DNA from: Gnetum montanum
Lineage: Eukaryota > Streptophyta > Gnetopsida > Gnetales > Gnetaceae
NCBI GenBank assembly: GCA_015680685.1
Contig: MNCI01017942.1
Location: 51,328 to 115,327, forward strand
DNA: 64,000 bases
Direction of reading: 5' to 3'
Positions 22,187-33,790 of the stretch are shown here, one piece after another. How positions within the stretch are numbered: the stretch's first letter is position 1; every line of letters starts with the position of its first letter. Position numbers and translations under genes: made by a program. The notes below the pieces were generated by a model. That model was not told the DNA's origin and ran no database searches. It was given only the letters and a program-made list of their open reading frames with translations.

Positions 22187-22859
22187 TTCATAAATGTAAT
22201 ACAACTTTATGAATATGATTAATGCTAGCCAGAAAGTATTTAAAAAAAGCATTGAGAAATTAGAAAAAATGCAAATTTCTAGCATTGTTGACATGTTTAT
22301 GATTTTTTACAAACTTTAAGGTAGTCTAGGTTGATTTGTCAAACTATCTATTAAAAATATCTACATTTTGGTTGTAGGCACTTCAGCCATAATAGATGTT
22401 GTGACCATCTTCCCTATTTTTGCTATAGTACATGATCTCAACACATTAACTACTCCCTTCTTTGTTGCTTCTATAGCTTCATCCTGAATATAAAAGTTAA
22501 ATTGGATTTTGGGTAGTTTACAAATTTAATCCAAATAATGAAATTTTTAAATGGGTGAATCAATTGGCAAATTTTGTTTGCAAATCATATGCCAGAAAAG
22601 CTAGGCAAGGTGGGAGGATTAACAACATGGAAATGGCATGTTAGCACTATTTTGCAAAGTGGAAGGAGTTTTTTTTTCTACTTACAATGCATCCTGAAAA
22701 GCTTCAGTTACTCAGAGGCCCTACTAGAGATAACAGAGGCTATGGTTTTTAGTGAATCCTCTACAAATTCTTTACAACCTTAAAAGGGTTACTCAAATTC
22801 ATATTTTTTAAACACCCTATAAGCATATTTAACTTTCACAAACATCAAAATTTTGTCTT

Positions 22860-24240
22860 ATATCATATCATGATGATTATAATGGTTAGAATCAAATTCA
22901 TATAACTCTATAGGATTAGGTCAAAACAACATTCATAAGTCCTTGGGGGATCTTTACATATAGAAGATGCCCTTTAGCTAGCGTAATGCACTTGTCATCT
23001 TTTAATACCTTATCCTTAGCATCTTTCAATAGTAGATTACATGTGGTATAGAGATCTTCATGAATGACTTCTACACCTATGGGTTAGATTTTAAATAGGC
23101 ATTAGATTATCTTGAGTAGGTTTTGAAGTGGTGTGTGGAAACTAATCTTAAGCTCAATTGGAAAGAAAACTATTAATTGATCCAAGAGGGTATTGTCCTA
23201 GGGTACCAAATTTTAGAGAAAGATATTGAGGTAGACCCAAAGAAGATAAGGGTGATTCAAGAAATCACATAACAACTACAAATTATTAAAGATGTTAGAT
23301 TCTTCTTTGGACACACCAATTATTACAAGATATTTATTGAGAAATTCTCAAATATTGTTAAATTGGTAGTAGAATTAACAAAGAAGAATACATCATTCAA
23401 ATGGACTAAGGAATGCAAGCATGCATTCCAACTCTTAAAGCGAAAGCTTATAGAAACTCTAATTCTACAAGCACCACACTAGTCCAAATCATTTTACATC
23501 ATGACAGATGCATCCAACTTCACTAAGCAAGTAAAATCATTGTGGGTGCACAACTAAACTATATCATAATGATGAAAGAATTAATGGTAGTGGTATAGTC
23601 TCTAGAAAAATTCAAGTATTATATACTTGGATATCTAATCTTTATGCATACTAACCATAGTACCATCCACTTCTTGATAAAAAAATTAGTAGTTAGCCCA
23701 CTTATCATACAGTAACTAGTAATCTTGCAAGAGTTCAATCTAACAATGATGGATATGAAAGAAACCAAGAATGTAGTTTCTTATCATTTGTTTCAGTTAA
23801 GATGGGATAACAAGATTGATGAAGAGCTCATTTCCAATAAATTTCCTAATGAATTTCTTTTTTGCTAAAGTAAACTATGGTTATCACTCAAGGAGTCATA
23901 ACCTGGTATGTAGATTTCCTCTCAAATCTACTTACACAAGATGTTATTGCTAGATGGGACTAGAAAAAAAAAAGCAATAGTTCCTCTGCCAAGTCAAAAA
24001 CTACATGGAGATAGAGGGAAACCTCTACAAAGTTTATGTTGATGCACTAATATGATGGTACATACCAAATAAAGATCAACTAAGAATTTTCAGAAACGCT
24101 CATGAGGGCCCTTGTGGAAGCCATTATGCTAGAAGGAGAACAACCATAAAAATTTTGATGGAAGGATTTTTTTGACCAATGATATTCATTTTAAGCCCTC
24201 AAATAATTTTTTTGTAAGGCAGCACTTAAATCTTATTTAG
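22860..24240 (+). pseudogene. pol: Ty3-type pol fragment (RT to start of integrase)
   Basis: Broken frames follow elements A and C in order: GTCCTTGGGGGATCTTTACA matches FTSPWGTF..., the RT active site reads FMND (23057-23068; first Asp to Asn), EIDPKKI-like sequence lies near 23230, RNase H blocks near 23500-23790, and HEGPCGSHYARRRTTIKIL-like sequence at 24098-24160 starts the integrase zinc region. It lacks LTRs. The left edge abuts the pseudogene flank. Confidence 0.8.
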
Positions 24241-24462
24241 TTTGTTAGTTAATAAGTTAGTTTCACATTTCCCCAAATTCTATAAGTAACTTGGTACTAC
24301 TTTTGTTGACTTAAGGATTATTTTTCAAATAGTTGTGATAGTATGATGAAATGTAAGTTAGTTAGCTACGTCAATGAGTATGCATCAACATAGCCTCATC
24401 TACACGTATGCATCAACACATCTTATGATGTTTTAGTGTAGTTTTGTCTTTCAACTATATAA
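24241..24462. other. AT-rich spacer
   Basis: Nothing recognisable. ATGCATCAACA occurs twice in 24381-24418. Confidence 0.4.
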
Positions 24463-24893
24463 ATGCACACATCCACCATATTTATGGTATCTTTTGAACA
24501 TTCTATAGGAAGACTCTTGTTATTTTATTCCATGAAAGTTAAAGTATTTTTCCCTTTGAGTGCCATATATGATTTAGTGATTTGTATAAAAATTTGGTTG
24601 CACTTACATAAATTTGGCTTCCTTTTAGATTTGATTATAGCAAATCAAGAATTATATGAGGAAGTAATTATTGAAATTATAGATAACAATTTAGAAAAAA
24701 AATTTAATTATGCTATCAAAATTAGATCCCAAATATGATGTTGCCTTGATCTCCATTATTATAGAAAGTATGCAAAATATGTTACAAATTTTAGAAAATC
24801 ATTATCATTAATTTGATCTTAAGTGATTGTAGATAAAATAAAATTAATGATATGGAATATAAGAAATCCCTATTATAATTTCCATTTTGGAGG
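24463..24893 (+). pseudogene. Second LINE, RT fragment left of element B
   Basis: The ORF 24463-24738 ends with ELYEEVIIEIIDNNLEKKFN, matching LYKEVSIELKDKELSDNF of the LINE at 16785-17935. The sequence AGAAAGTATGCAAAATATGT (24762) matches AAGAAAGGTATGCAAAATAT there. It stops at GGAGG (24889-24893), the target duplication of element B, and resumes at 33069. Confidence 0.75.
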
Positions 24894-25694
24894 TGATGAG
24901 TGGCAAGGTACCCCTATGCTCAACCATATGAATATGAGCATGTACATGCGATCTGGTCAAACTTCACGGATGGACTAGTTGTGGCACCTAGATAGTTATA
25001 CGTTGATCGTGGTTCATTGTCTTCCCACCTAGACTAGTAGTAGCTTTATCACATATGGTTTAGTCTAGAGTGAGGCATATGATGTTGTCCTAATCTCTAT
25101 GTTACTCCTAATAACGAAAAAGATAAATTGATTAAATTAATAATAAGAGTAAAACCTAAATTAGCTTATGACGATGCTATCTGTCCTTAATCATCCATAC
25201 ATGTCTTGAACTTCATGGGATTACTGTTAGGCATGCCAAGTATTCACACTTAAACGCTCATGATTAAGTCGTACACATTCTGCTTAATGATAGGAAAAGT
25301 AAATAACAATAAATCAAACTGTAATTAAGGAAAACATTAAATAATTAAATAATTAAAACAATGAAATTAATTTAAGTAAATGTTGCAATGATGAAAGTAA
25401 TCTCAATCTTTATTGCCAATCATGCACATGTCCAAGTACATCACACTCGAACAAAGATGTTATACAAGTACAAACATCACATTGTGGGCATGCACTGAGA
25501 ATAATTGACAGCTAAATTACCAACAAGAAAAAAGAACTTCCAACTCTCTAACGATCTAACTAACTAATGATCTAACTCCTCCTTGTTGTGTGCCTAAGTG
25601 CTATATTTATAAGCTAACATAGGAATCACAATATTGTATCTAGGTTGTGATATTGTGTACCTAATATCGAGGCCTAGCAGACCATGACTCATCA
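24894..25694 (-). repeat. 3' LTR of element B
   Basis: An 801-bp LTR that on the minus strand starts TGATGAGTCATGGTCTGC and ends ACTCATCA. It has a TATAAATA box (complement at 25604-25611) and a degenerate GATATC array at 25625-25670. AATCGTGGGGGTA (minus strand, 25695-25707) is the polypurine tract. Confidence 0.92.
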
Positions 25695-25899
25695 TACCCC
25701 CACGATTGAATAAAAAATTATCCTCAAGTCAAACAAAATGAGGAACAAGTTCATTCAATTACAAACAGTGGATGGGTATGGGATTATTGATCAACCATAG
25801 ACTATTTCATGTTGTAGTGTGGGACTAAACAAAATTTGGACACTAATACAGAATACAAAACTTGTGGAACTCATGTGGTTCCTAGTGGTGGTGGCTCCT

Positions 25900-28632
25900 C
25901 CACTGGTGCTTTCCCTTTGTCTAACCCTATAGACTTTTGAGATTGTTGATGGATGAGAAGCACCTATAGTTTCTCTTCTTCTGTTCGAGGATCATGCACA
26001 AGTCATGTTGATGTTCCAATGTTTGATGGAGCTGGCACCTCCCACGGACATGGTAGCTGTGGAAACATCTGTTTTGCTTTAACATACCATGCAATAAACT
26101 ACCATCGTTCCTCCCCATAGGCTTTGGCTTTGTCTCATAATTCCTGATAATTTGTTAGCCATCAAGCCAAGTTTGTTAATACATATTTTTGGTCATGGTA
26201 GCTTACTTTGACCACTTCTAATTTAGAGTTTGCTACTTCTAATTTTTGTAATGTCTTCTTATGTTTTGCAAACTTTATCTCATACTTAGCATAAGTGGTA
26301 GCTACCTACTTCTCGAGCTCAGTTCTTGGGTGCCTTGCTGTTAACATGGCCAAGTTGGCATATCATAGGTTTGCTAACTCCATGTACTCTATTAAGTCCT
26401 AAATTTGTAGGTCCTAACTTTTCAATTCTGCTTGGTGGACAAAGGCATAAGTATTCAACATGGCTCACCAGTCAATGTGTTGAGCATTGAAAGAATTAAT
26501 GTGAGCCTTAGCCATACGAATCTTCTTTTTGATGACTTCTTTGTACATCCCCACTTGATCACAAAAGTGTTCTTTTAACTTCTCATGCTTCTTGGATTTC
26601 TTTTGCCATGCACTTATTTCTATGGTTGTGTTTTGTCAGATGGCATAAACCTCCTTCATGAAGAGGGTTCTATTCTCCCTGGCCAAGCGATTCATATCTT
26701 GGTTGACTTGAACTAGTTGTTCTTGCATTTGTTGGAAAATTTCTTTGAGAACATTCTTCTGTTTCTCAACTATTGTCAACTAAATATTTTCAGCAGTAAG
26801 TAGTTTATTCTCCTCTTATAAGGCCTTGAGAGCTTTAGCATGTGCATACATCTGAGCTTATGCCTTTGAAGCATCCCAATTAACTTATTCTTTCTCCCTT
26901 GCCATATTTTTATTTTTTGCCAATAATTTATTTAGTTGCTTAGTTCTAAAAATGTCTAATTGGTCAACTATGATAAATTGGGAAGGATTCCTTCATTCAG
27001 CTTGTAGGGTGACAACCTTTTCTTACAATCTCTACAACTCTGCTTCTACATGCTCAACCCTAACTTCAGTCATGGTCAATTTTCCTCTGGTGGAAATGAG
27101 ATCTAATTGTGCTACTGTGACATCTTGGGGGATGTCAAACAAGGACATCATAACTTATTCTATTTGTAGCAAGCGATCCAAAGCATCCTCATGTTCCGTA
27201 GGAGTCATTAAGGGATTGGCCAAAACTTGAGCATCACGTGCTCCTGTAAAATTTGCCAGTGGCATAACAGTGATGTTAAATGATTCTTTGATGTGGTCTG
27301 CAACCACCTTTGCTACACTTGCCAAATCTTGATGCTGCATGACAACCAGTTTCCAAACTAACTTGGAAGGATGCAACATTCCCAGAGATTTGTTGAGACC
27401 ATCAGGACTCTTCTCTTGAAATTAATGAAATATGTGCACTTGTAGGGTTAGCCAAAACAGTAGGCTGTAGAACATCATCAATGACCCTGAATAGGTTTTC
27501 GGCATCAAAACTTTCCCAACTAACCATCTCAGTGATTTTTTAGAGGTGATTGATAGACGGCCAATAGTCTTATTACGGTAATGACGATTATTGGATTTGT
27601 TGGCTTATGTGTTGTGTGCTGGGCCCTACTTCCTGTTGTTAGCTGGGTCTTGCTATTTAAGGCACAATGGGCCCAACCATTTTCTCTTCCTCTTGTTCTA
27701 ATTGCTTGCCAACATTTTTCCTTGGTGTTGGAGGTTTGAGCAATTCAGCATATGAAGCGTTTTGGTATTTTCTAGGAACATCATTCATGTAGCCCAAGAT
27801 TCTAGCACATCTACACAGATTCTTGATAAGACAAGGGAAAGGCAAGGTAAGCTTCCCTATCTTCCTTTCTTCAAACCACCTTAATATCTCTATTAAATAT
27901 AAATGGGGAAAATTCGCATTAAATTTTCCCATCAAAATCACACTGCCCCATGCCACATAAGTAGATAATCTATTTAAACCTTTAATGGGGAAAAGGTGAT
28001 AAGTGCCGATCTTAGTAGATCCTCTCTTCCAGAGTTAATTCTCTGTAAACTTTATTCTTCTTATCATAGGCTCATTTCAACCATAATTTCTTTGCATCTA
28101 CGTTCGAGTGAGTGGAAAAATGAGCAACTTTTGGTTCTTTGTTTGGAAGATTTAGGACCTATGCAATGGCCTTTGCACAAAAAAATTCAACAGAAACACC
28201 ACTTACATTGGCAATTGTGTCTTCCTCCTTGCCATGCTAGAATTGCTATGTTTCACCCAAATACCAATCACCACTTTCCAAGAGAATACGCCATAGTGGA
28301 GATGCCTTAAGTTGAGTCTTCACTGGTTCAGGGGAAAACTCAATGAAAGGCCCAAAATTGAGCTCCATGATCATAGCTGCAAAGGTGGACTTCTCCTGAA
28401 TGGCTTGGAGACATTCAATGGACAGCATAAGATGTTGCCTTGGTTCTAGGGCTCTAACTTTGCCACCTTATGGATGGCCAAATTGCACTGTTGCCAGGGT
28501 TTCCTAATGAATGCTGAATGAGTGGGCCTCTTGCTCTGCATGTTCTATGCGAGGTTCCTGGCCTCTACCTCCTCATGGGTATTTAGTTGCTCCTTGGGAA
28601 GGTCTTTCTCGATCTTCTCTTTTTTGTGCCAT
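25900..28632 (-). pseudogene. Extra ORF of element B: plant-transposon-like domain plus coiled coil
   Basis: On the minus strand one frame can be followed from MAQKREDRERPSQGA (28632) for roughly 900 codons, with scattered stops and a few frame slips. Blocks: MELNFGPFIEFSPEPVKTQL (28370-28310), ILRWFEERKIGKLTLPFPCL then IKNLCRCARILGY (about 27890-27780), ASVAKVVADHIKESFNITVM (27325-27265), then a charged, heptad-like C-terminal part such as EENKLLTAENI and EIFQQMQEQLVQVNQDMNRL (26830-26690). It ends in a proline-rich tail with DKGKAPVEEPPPLG (25910-25870). FPxLIxxLCxxA-type sequence resembles the putative plant transposon protein domain seen in extra ORFs of Tat/Athila elements. Elements A and C have no counterpart. 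The role is unknown. Confidence 0.6.
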
Positions 28633-28949
28633 CTATAATCACACAAGAATAATTGTTACTAAGGTTGTGTAGAGAAATTTTTATCAATTCATACCTCACT
28701 CATTGCCTTAATTAACAATCCATAATTGCATAGTGTGAGTTTAGAGTTAGAAATATTTTTGAGAATTGGCTCCAAAAGGTGTTATTTTGATCTTACAATC
28801 ATTTGGGTGGCCTAGGTGATTAATAAAAATTAGCTTGGAATTTAAACATGGAAGGTTTCTTTGGTAAACATTGAATTTCTTACCCCTATAATATCCTTCA
28901 AATGATGGCAAATTTTGAAAAAAGTTTGTGCACCTCCCACTACAATACT

Positions 28950-30165
28950 CCCCCACGACTAAGTGGAACACTCTGAGTTCAACTAGGATAAAATGGAATT
29001 GAAATCAAAATGTTAGAAAGGAAGATATTGTGCTTGGAAGATGGAGATGTAAAGTGCTAAGTCACAAAGGAAAATTTCAACAACTCCCCTAATGTCAAAT
29101 GAGAGAAATGAACTTGAAGTGGATGGGGCCATGAGTATATATAGGTAGTGGACACACAATATCACGTACCCAATACCAAGTACCTTGTATTGTGTCCCCA
29201 CCAAAATTCATTAAATGTAAGGACTAAGTGGGAATAATAAATTTTTGAAATCGAAATGTTAGAAAGGAAGATATTGTGCTTGGAAGATGGAGATGTAAAG
29301 TGCTAAGTCACAAAGGAAAATTTCAACAACTCCCCTAATGTCAAATGAGAGAAATGAACTTGAAGTGGATGGGGCCATGAGTATATATAGGTAGTGGACA
29401 CACAATATCACGTACCCAATACCAAGTACCTAGTATTGTGTCCCCACCAAAATTCATTAAATGNGACACATGGTTATTTAACCACTAATTCCACACAATA
29501 TTCCATTGTAACCATCATGAGAAACCTCATGTCCCAATTTCTATGATTCCTTCTACGTCCATCTCATCTCGTTGTTCGAGTGTTCATAACTTATGGCTGG
29601 TATAACATAGAGTTATTATCTCAACTCAGTGGTTTTAACATGTGTGTTTTGCTCATAGATATATGTTGTATTCAACTTCTCTAGTGCCTATAGACATTAG
29701 AGGTGTGGTTTCACAAGGGCATCATAGGTTAAAGCCTACTTTGGGGAGGACCCACTTGTGTAACTTTTGTAACTTGTTCCTGTTGCACACAATGCATTAT
29801 TTTACACCCTTTGTCCTAGCCCCTTTTCACAAATTTTCATATATGATCCCACCATGACATACTTTCGATGCCTCAAAATTAATCTTCTAAATACCCTAAA
29901 GCTTCCAATTCAATTTCCAATCCTTCATTACCTATTAAAAATTTATTATTCCCACTCAGTCCTTGCATTTAATGAATTTTGGTGGGGACACAATACCAGG
30001 TACTTGGTATTGGGTATGTAATATTGTGTGTCCACTGCCTATATATACTCATGGCCCCATCCACTTCAAGTTCATTTCTCTCATTTGACATTAGGGGAGT
30101 TGTTGAAATTTTCCTTTGTGACTTAGCACTTTACATCTCCATCTTCCAAGCACAATATCTTCCTT
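28950..30165. repeat. ~246-bp repeat: two direct copies and one inverted copy, with single Ns at 29464 and 30166
   Basis: Copy 1 starts at 29001 and copy 2 at 29247 (GAAATCGAAATGTTAGAAAG); both run to AAATTCATTAAATG. A reverse-complement copy lies at about 29945-30165. On the minus strand each copy has CACAATAC/GATATTG-like palindromes followed by CTATATATACTC, similar in plan to the U3 of the Ty3 LTRs. The copies are nearly identical. Single undetermined bases sit at the end of copy 2 and of the inverted copy, which suggests joined contigs. Confidence 0.8.
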
Positions 30166-30166
30166 N

Positions 30167-30480
30167 ACGTTGGTCCTTCACTCGTCTCTCTAGACATAAT
30201 GATTATCAAATTATTTATAGTTAGATGATGAAAAAGATTACCATTGTGACCAGAGCACTAACCTCTAATTAATGGAATAGGTGGATGAATGCTGTGGTCT
30301 CAATGTCTGAATAATCAGTCCCTTATGACTAGGAAACATAGAGAAAAAACCTCACCTTAATGGGCAACATGATCAACTAATTCATGGTCGAGATTACAAT
30401 GGAAAATTGACAATAACAATTAGAAAAAGTAAAAAAAATAAAGAAATAACAAAAAATCATTAAAAAAAGGTAAAATAACG
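30167..30480 (-). other. AT-rich 3' region of element B, after gag
   Basis: T-rich on the minus strand. The segment with ATCATTATGTCTAGA and the CATTCATCCACCTATTCC-like block is shared with 54090-54260, the region after integrase in the element D pol block. Its presence directly after gag suggests that pol was lost between them. Confidence 0.55.
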
Positions 30481-30481
30481 C

Positions 30482-33000
30482 TTAAGAATCCTGGAAATTA
30501 GAATGGGGGTGACCCCCACGATTAAACATTTGGTCATGGCTAGGATTAATAAGTGGATGAATAGGATCCATGCATGTATGAAATGTTAGGGGCCTATCAT
30601 GCCCTAGCCACAGGGTGTCTATTGGTGGTATGGTGGTTGGGTAGAGAAAGCGTTGGTCACACATCTAATTATAGAAAGCATAGTGGGGTAGGTTAGATGA
30701 TGTGTGTACATTATGAGGGAAATCCAACCCACTATGGTACCCTTGACTAGATGGTAGTATGCACGGATCTATGTGTCCCTTCACATTGGTGAATTCACTG
30801 GATTGTTTGGATGTTGGAGTATGAGGTGGAGGCCTAGGTATAGTGACAAGGGCTATTGATGGAGCTAAGGAAGGTGTGGCACCAGGTTTTCCTTGGGCTG
30901 GTTTAGAAGGTGAAGTAGGTTTGGAAGTGTGATTCTTCTTCTTACAATCATGCCTAAAGAAGGGGCACTTCCCATGTTGTGAAGGGAAGCTACTTTCATT
31001 AATAGTAGCAGTGCAAGTTACATTCGTTGGTTGGCATGGTGGTGCAGAACCATCTAATGCATTTGATGGCGGTGTAGAAGGAGGTGAAGGATGAGAATAC
31101 TAAGGGGTGAGGAGAAGTGTGAGAAGTTTGAGGTGGTGATCCCTTAGGAGAAGACATGGGTCAATGGTACTTGGGAGAGTGATAACAGTGATTGGAAGTA
31201 GAGGATTCAGAACTGGTTGGAGAAATAAGATGTTGAACATAATAGGCATTTGGTTTTGGTGAATAGGGAGGATGTGGCTAGTTAGATGGTGGCCTTTCCC
31301 ATGCCTATGAGTTGTGCCACTGCGGTGAAGCAAAGTGTTGAGGTTGGTAATAGCTCCCCTCAGGATAGTACAATGGGTCATACCTTGTGGAACAAGGATG
31401 CACCTAAACCGATACCTTTGTAGGAATTTTGGGTGTAGCCTCCTTGCGTAATGCTCATATAGATGTGACAAGACTGGGCAATGGCCCTTTGGATGGTCAT
31501 ATAAATAGACATCACATACATCCTCATTACCTGTAGTTGAGCCTTTGGCCTCATTACCATTAGCCATTCTCCTCAGTTGTCAAATAGTTTTCTTAATTGT
31601 TTCTAATTTGTGTGCCCTCTATTTGTTTTGATTGCTAGGTTTATTTTGGATGACCCTCTCCTTGACAGTGTCTTCTAGGTTCACACTTTGTTCATTTTCC
31701 CATATAGTCATATTGTTATGCTTTGCCTCAATTTTATCTATTGATTTCTATATTGGCAAAGGTTGAGACTGTATCACCCTTTTAGAATCGATTGTTTCCT
31801 TTTCATTGTGGCTTCGAATCCTTATTCTTTCTAGAGTTGGGTCTCGCTCAAATGCTTTGGCATTCTCCCATTTAGATAATTCTCTCTTCTTTCGCCAGAC
31901 GCTTTGTTAGTTCTTTAACCTAGTGGCCTTGGAGTGTATATAGTTGTCCTTGGGAATACTTTCCAAGGTTCACCCTTATTTCATTGCTAAGCCCATCTAT
32001 AATATGGAGTATTTGCTCTTTCTCGGAGAACCTATAACTTGGACATTTATTTAGTAGGGCATACTATCTATCTAAGGCCATGTTTAAGGGTTCTTGTTGT
32101 TCTTGTTTCCATCTTTGGATTTCTCTCCCCAAGGTGGACACTTGTGCATAGGTCTGGTATCTTTTAATAAAAAGTTCTAGCATGGTTGACCATCTTTTGA
32201 TTGAATTTGGTTCCAATGATCTATACCACACTTTAGCTTTATCGATTAGTGTCCTAGGAAAGAGCTTAAGCTTTTGCCATTCACTGTCCACATTGTTGAA
32301 CACATAAGCATCATGGAAGGCTTGTAAATGATGTTGTGGATTTGAATCATAGCCTCCTGCAAATTTTGGAATATTATTCAGGTCAAGCTTAGGTAGTCGA
32401 CTCTTCTTGTGATGCTTGTGAGATATCTTAATGGCCTCTGTGATGTGCATTAGGCTTTTAGGGACTAACAAGGGTTTATCATCATCAGACAAGTTGTGAT
32501 TAAAATCTCTATTTGATGAATGGTGATGATGGGGCTTGTATTCATGTTGATGACCTTGAGTATGTCCGTGGGTTCAATTTTGCTTGTACTTTGACCCTTT
32601 CGTGGAGCTCTATCTCTATTCCTATGTTCATCTTCGTCAAAATTAGATGTTGAAGTTGAGGGGAAAAATGAAAAGGAGGAATTGGTAGGATAGCTATGGC
32701 TTCTATAATGTTCCTCATGGTCCCTTGGTTTATCATTTCTAAGTACCAAGGAGGTCTTGGGCCTTGAGTCCTCCCCTAGTTTAGGACTGATGTCATCTCC
32801 TTGAAGATTTTCTACCTTAGGCAAATGTAGTCTTTGAGTGTGGTTAGGGTGGTCATGGTCATGAAAAACCCCTTCATAAGATGGATCACTCCAATCTTTT
32901 TCATTGTATAATTCATTAGTTCTCCAATGAATAGTTACGCTACATGGTTCATAATCATTTCCACATGAGTGAAACATTGTTGTTGATTTTTGGTGTGTGT
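30482..33000 (-). pseudogene. gag: gag of element B
   Basis: Two long overlapping ORFs remain. 33118-32465 includes the N-terminal region (from FHSCGNDYEPCSVTIH; the first ~40 codons of the ORF are LTR and LINE DNA). 32492-32064 holds the capsid core: LPKLDLNNIPKFAGGYD, HHLQAFHDAYVFNNV, KAKVWYRSLEPNSIKRW and FIKRYQTYAQVS. After a gap, 31567-31100 has the knuckle CDVYLYDHPKGHC, where the second and fourth positions are Tyr and His against CKICQYDHPKGCC of element C. It aligns with element A gag throughout. It packages element RNA in the family. Confidence 0.85.
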
Positions 33001-33023
33001 TTGAATACTTCTTGAAAGATATA

Positions 33024-33068
33024 TTGTTTAATACCCAATATCGGGGCCTGGCAGACCGTGACTGATTA
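33024..33068 (-). repeat. Remnant of the 5' LTR of element B
   Basis: AATATCGGGGCCTGGCAGAC and CGTGACTGATTA match the last ~45 bases of the 3' LTR (25650-25694). The rest of the 5' LTR, the primer site and the leader are deleted. Confidence 0.8.
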
Positions 33069-33790
33069 GGAGGTAACAATGTGCAAATGGTAGATTCTTT
33101 TAAATATTTGGGTCTCATTTATATGGATAATTACATGTGTGGAAGGGGCATCAAAGAAAAAATGGCATGAGGTTTTAAGTCTCTATATGCTTTCAAAAAC
33201 AAGTGCAAGGATTTAGGACTTTAGGCTTGGAAGGTTAGAAAATAAAATTTTCAAACTATCATCTATCTTAATTTATTGTATCGATGTGTTGTTTGGGGGC
33301 TTGGATTAGTGCTAAAATTTGAAAAGATATCAAGAGACTGAAAAAAAAAACTTTTCTTCTCAATGAATTAAAGGTGAAGATGCAAATACCTTACTCAATG
33401 TTATTATATGAATATATTTATTACCCTTATAGAAGTAAAAGCTTTGTGCAAATTCATTACATACACTCATAGCTTGCATATCTCAAGGCAAGATAAATTC
33501 TCTAAAGTAGTCCTTGAGGATTCGCAAGACTGTGGTTGGTATTTTTAAGGGATGCACTGATTGAGAAAATGAAATATCTCTTGGAAGGACTTTCAACAAA
33601 ATCCTAAGCATATTTGCCAACTAGTCAAGTAGAATATTTTAACATAGATGTGGTCTAATGTGTAAAGCAAAAGACAATTTTATTTACACCACATTAGATA
33701 TAATAAACTAGATATTGAAGGTTACTATCTCTTAGTTGCTATTTCAATTAGGTACCGAAATGCTATTAGTAAGCTTTATTCCATTTCATA
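33069..33790 (+). pseudogene. Second LINE, C-terminal part right of element B
   Basis: After the GGAGG duplication the frame reads VDSFKYLGLIYMDNYMCGRG and then SLYAFKNKCKDLGL, matching the LINE C-terminal pattern and the fragment at 916-1700. Stops and frameshifts are common. Confidence 0.75.

Larger units (their letters stand above)
17951..22770 (-). pseudogene. Broken paralogue of the DFR/CCR-like reductase (exons 2-4), split by copia element E
   Basis: Three blocks match the intact gene at 3325-5021 at the DNA level. 17951-18003 matches exon 4 (GGAAAGCCACCTGCTCTGCT against GGAAAGCCGTCTGCTCTGCT). After the copia element, 22187-22206 completes that exon (AAATGTAATACAACTTTATG against TAGACATAATACGGCTGCCG). 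22283-22483 matches exon 3, including its splice acceptor, CTTCATCCTGA on the plus strand. 22598-22770 matches exon 2 (TTACTCAGAGGCCCTACTAG against TCGCTCAGAGGCACCTTCCA). Introns are partly kept, so it arose by DNA duplication, not from mRNA. Exons 1, 5 and 6 are missing; a LINE and a Ty3 fragment lie at those sides. Confidence 0.85.
24894..33068 (-). mobile_element. Element B: Ty3-type LTR element with gag and an extra ORF, no visible pol
   Basis: The 3' LTR is at 24894-25694, with the polypurine tract on its right (minus strand). Going right: an extra sense ORF (about 25900-28632), a repeat block with two single Ns, an AT-rich region, gag (30482-33000) and a ~45-base remnant of the 5' LTR ending at 33068. 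GGAGG flanks both ends (24889-24893 and 33069-33073), a perfect 5-bp target duplication, and the same LINE continues on both sides. Primer site and most of the 5' LTR are deleted. Confidence 0.9.

Noticed and set aside
24894-25694. LTR read as a plus-strand 5' LTR
   Set aside because: The TATAAATA box, GATATC array and polypurine tract all read on the minus strand, and the terminal blocks are the complement of those in elements A and C.
25927-26118. Short isolated gene on the minus strand
   Set aside because: It is an alternative frame of the extra ORF of element B near its 3' end.
29001-30224. ORFs with MVGTQY...GIGYVILCVH in two places
   Set aside because: They are copies of the ~246-bp repeat, which looks like promoter DNA, and both are cut by its ends or by an N.
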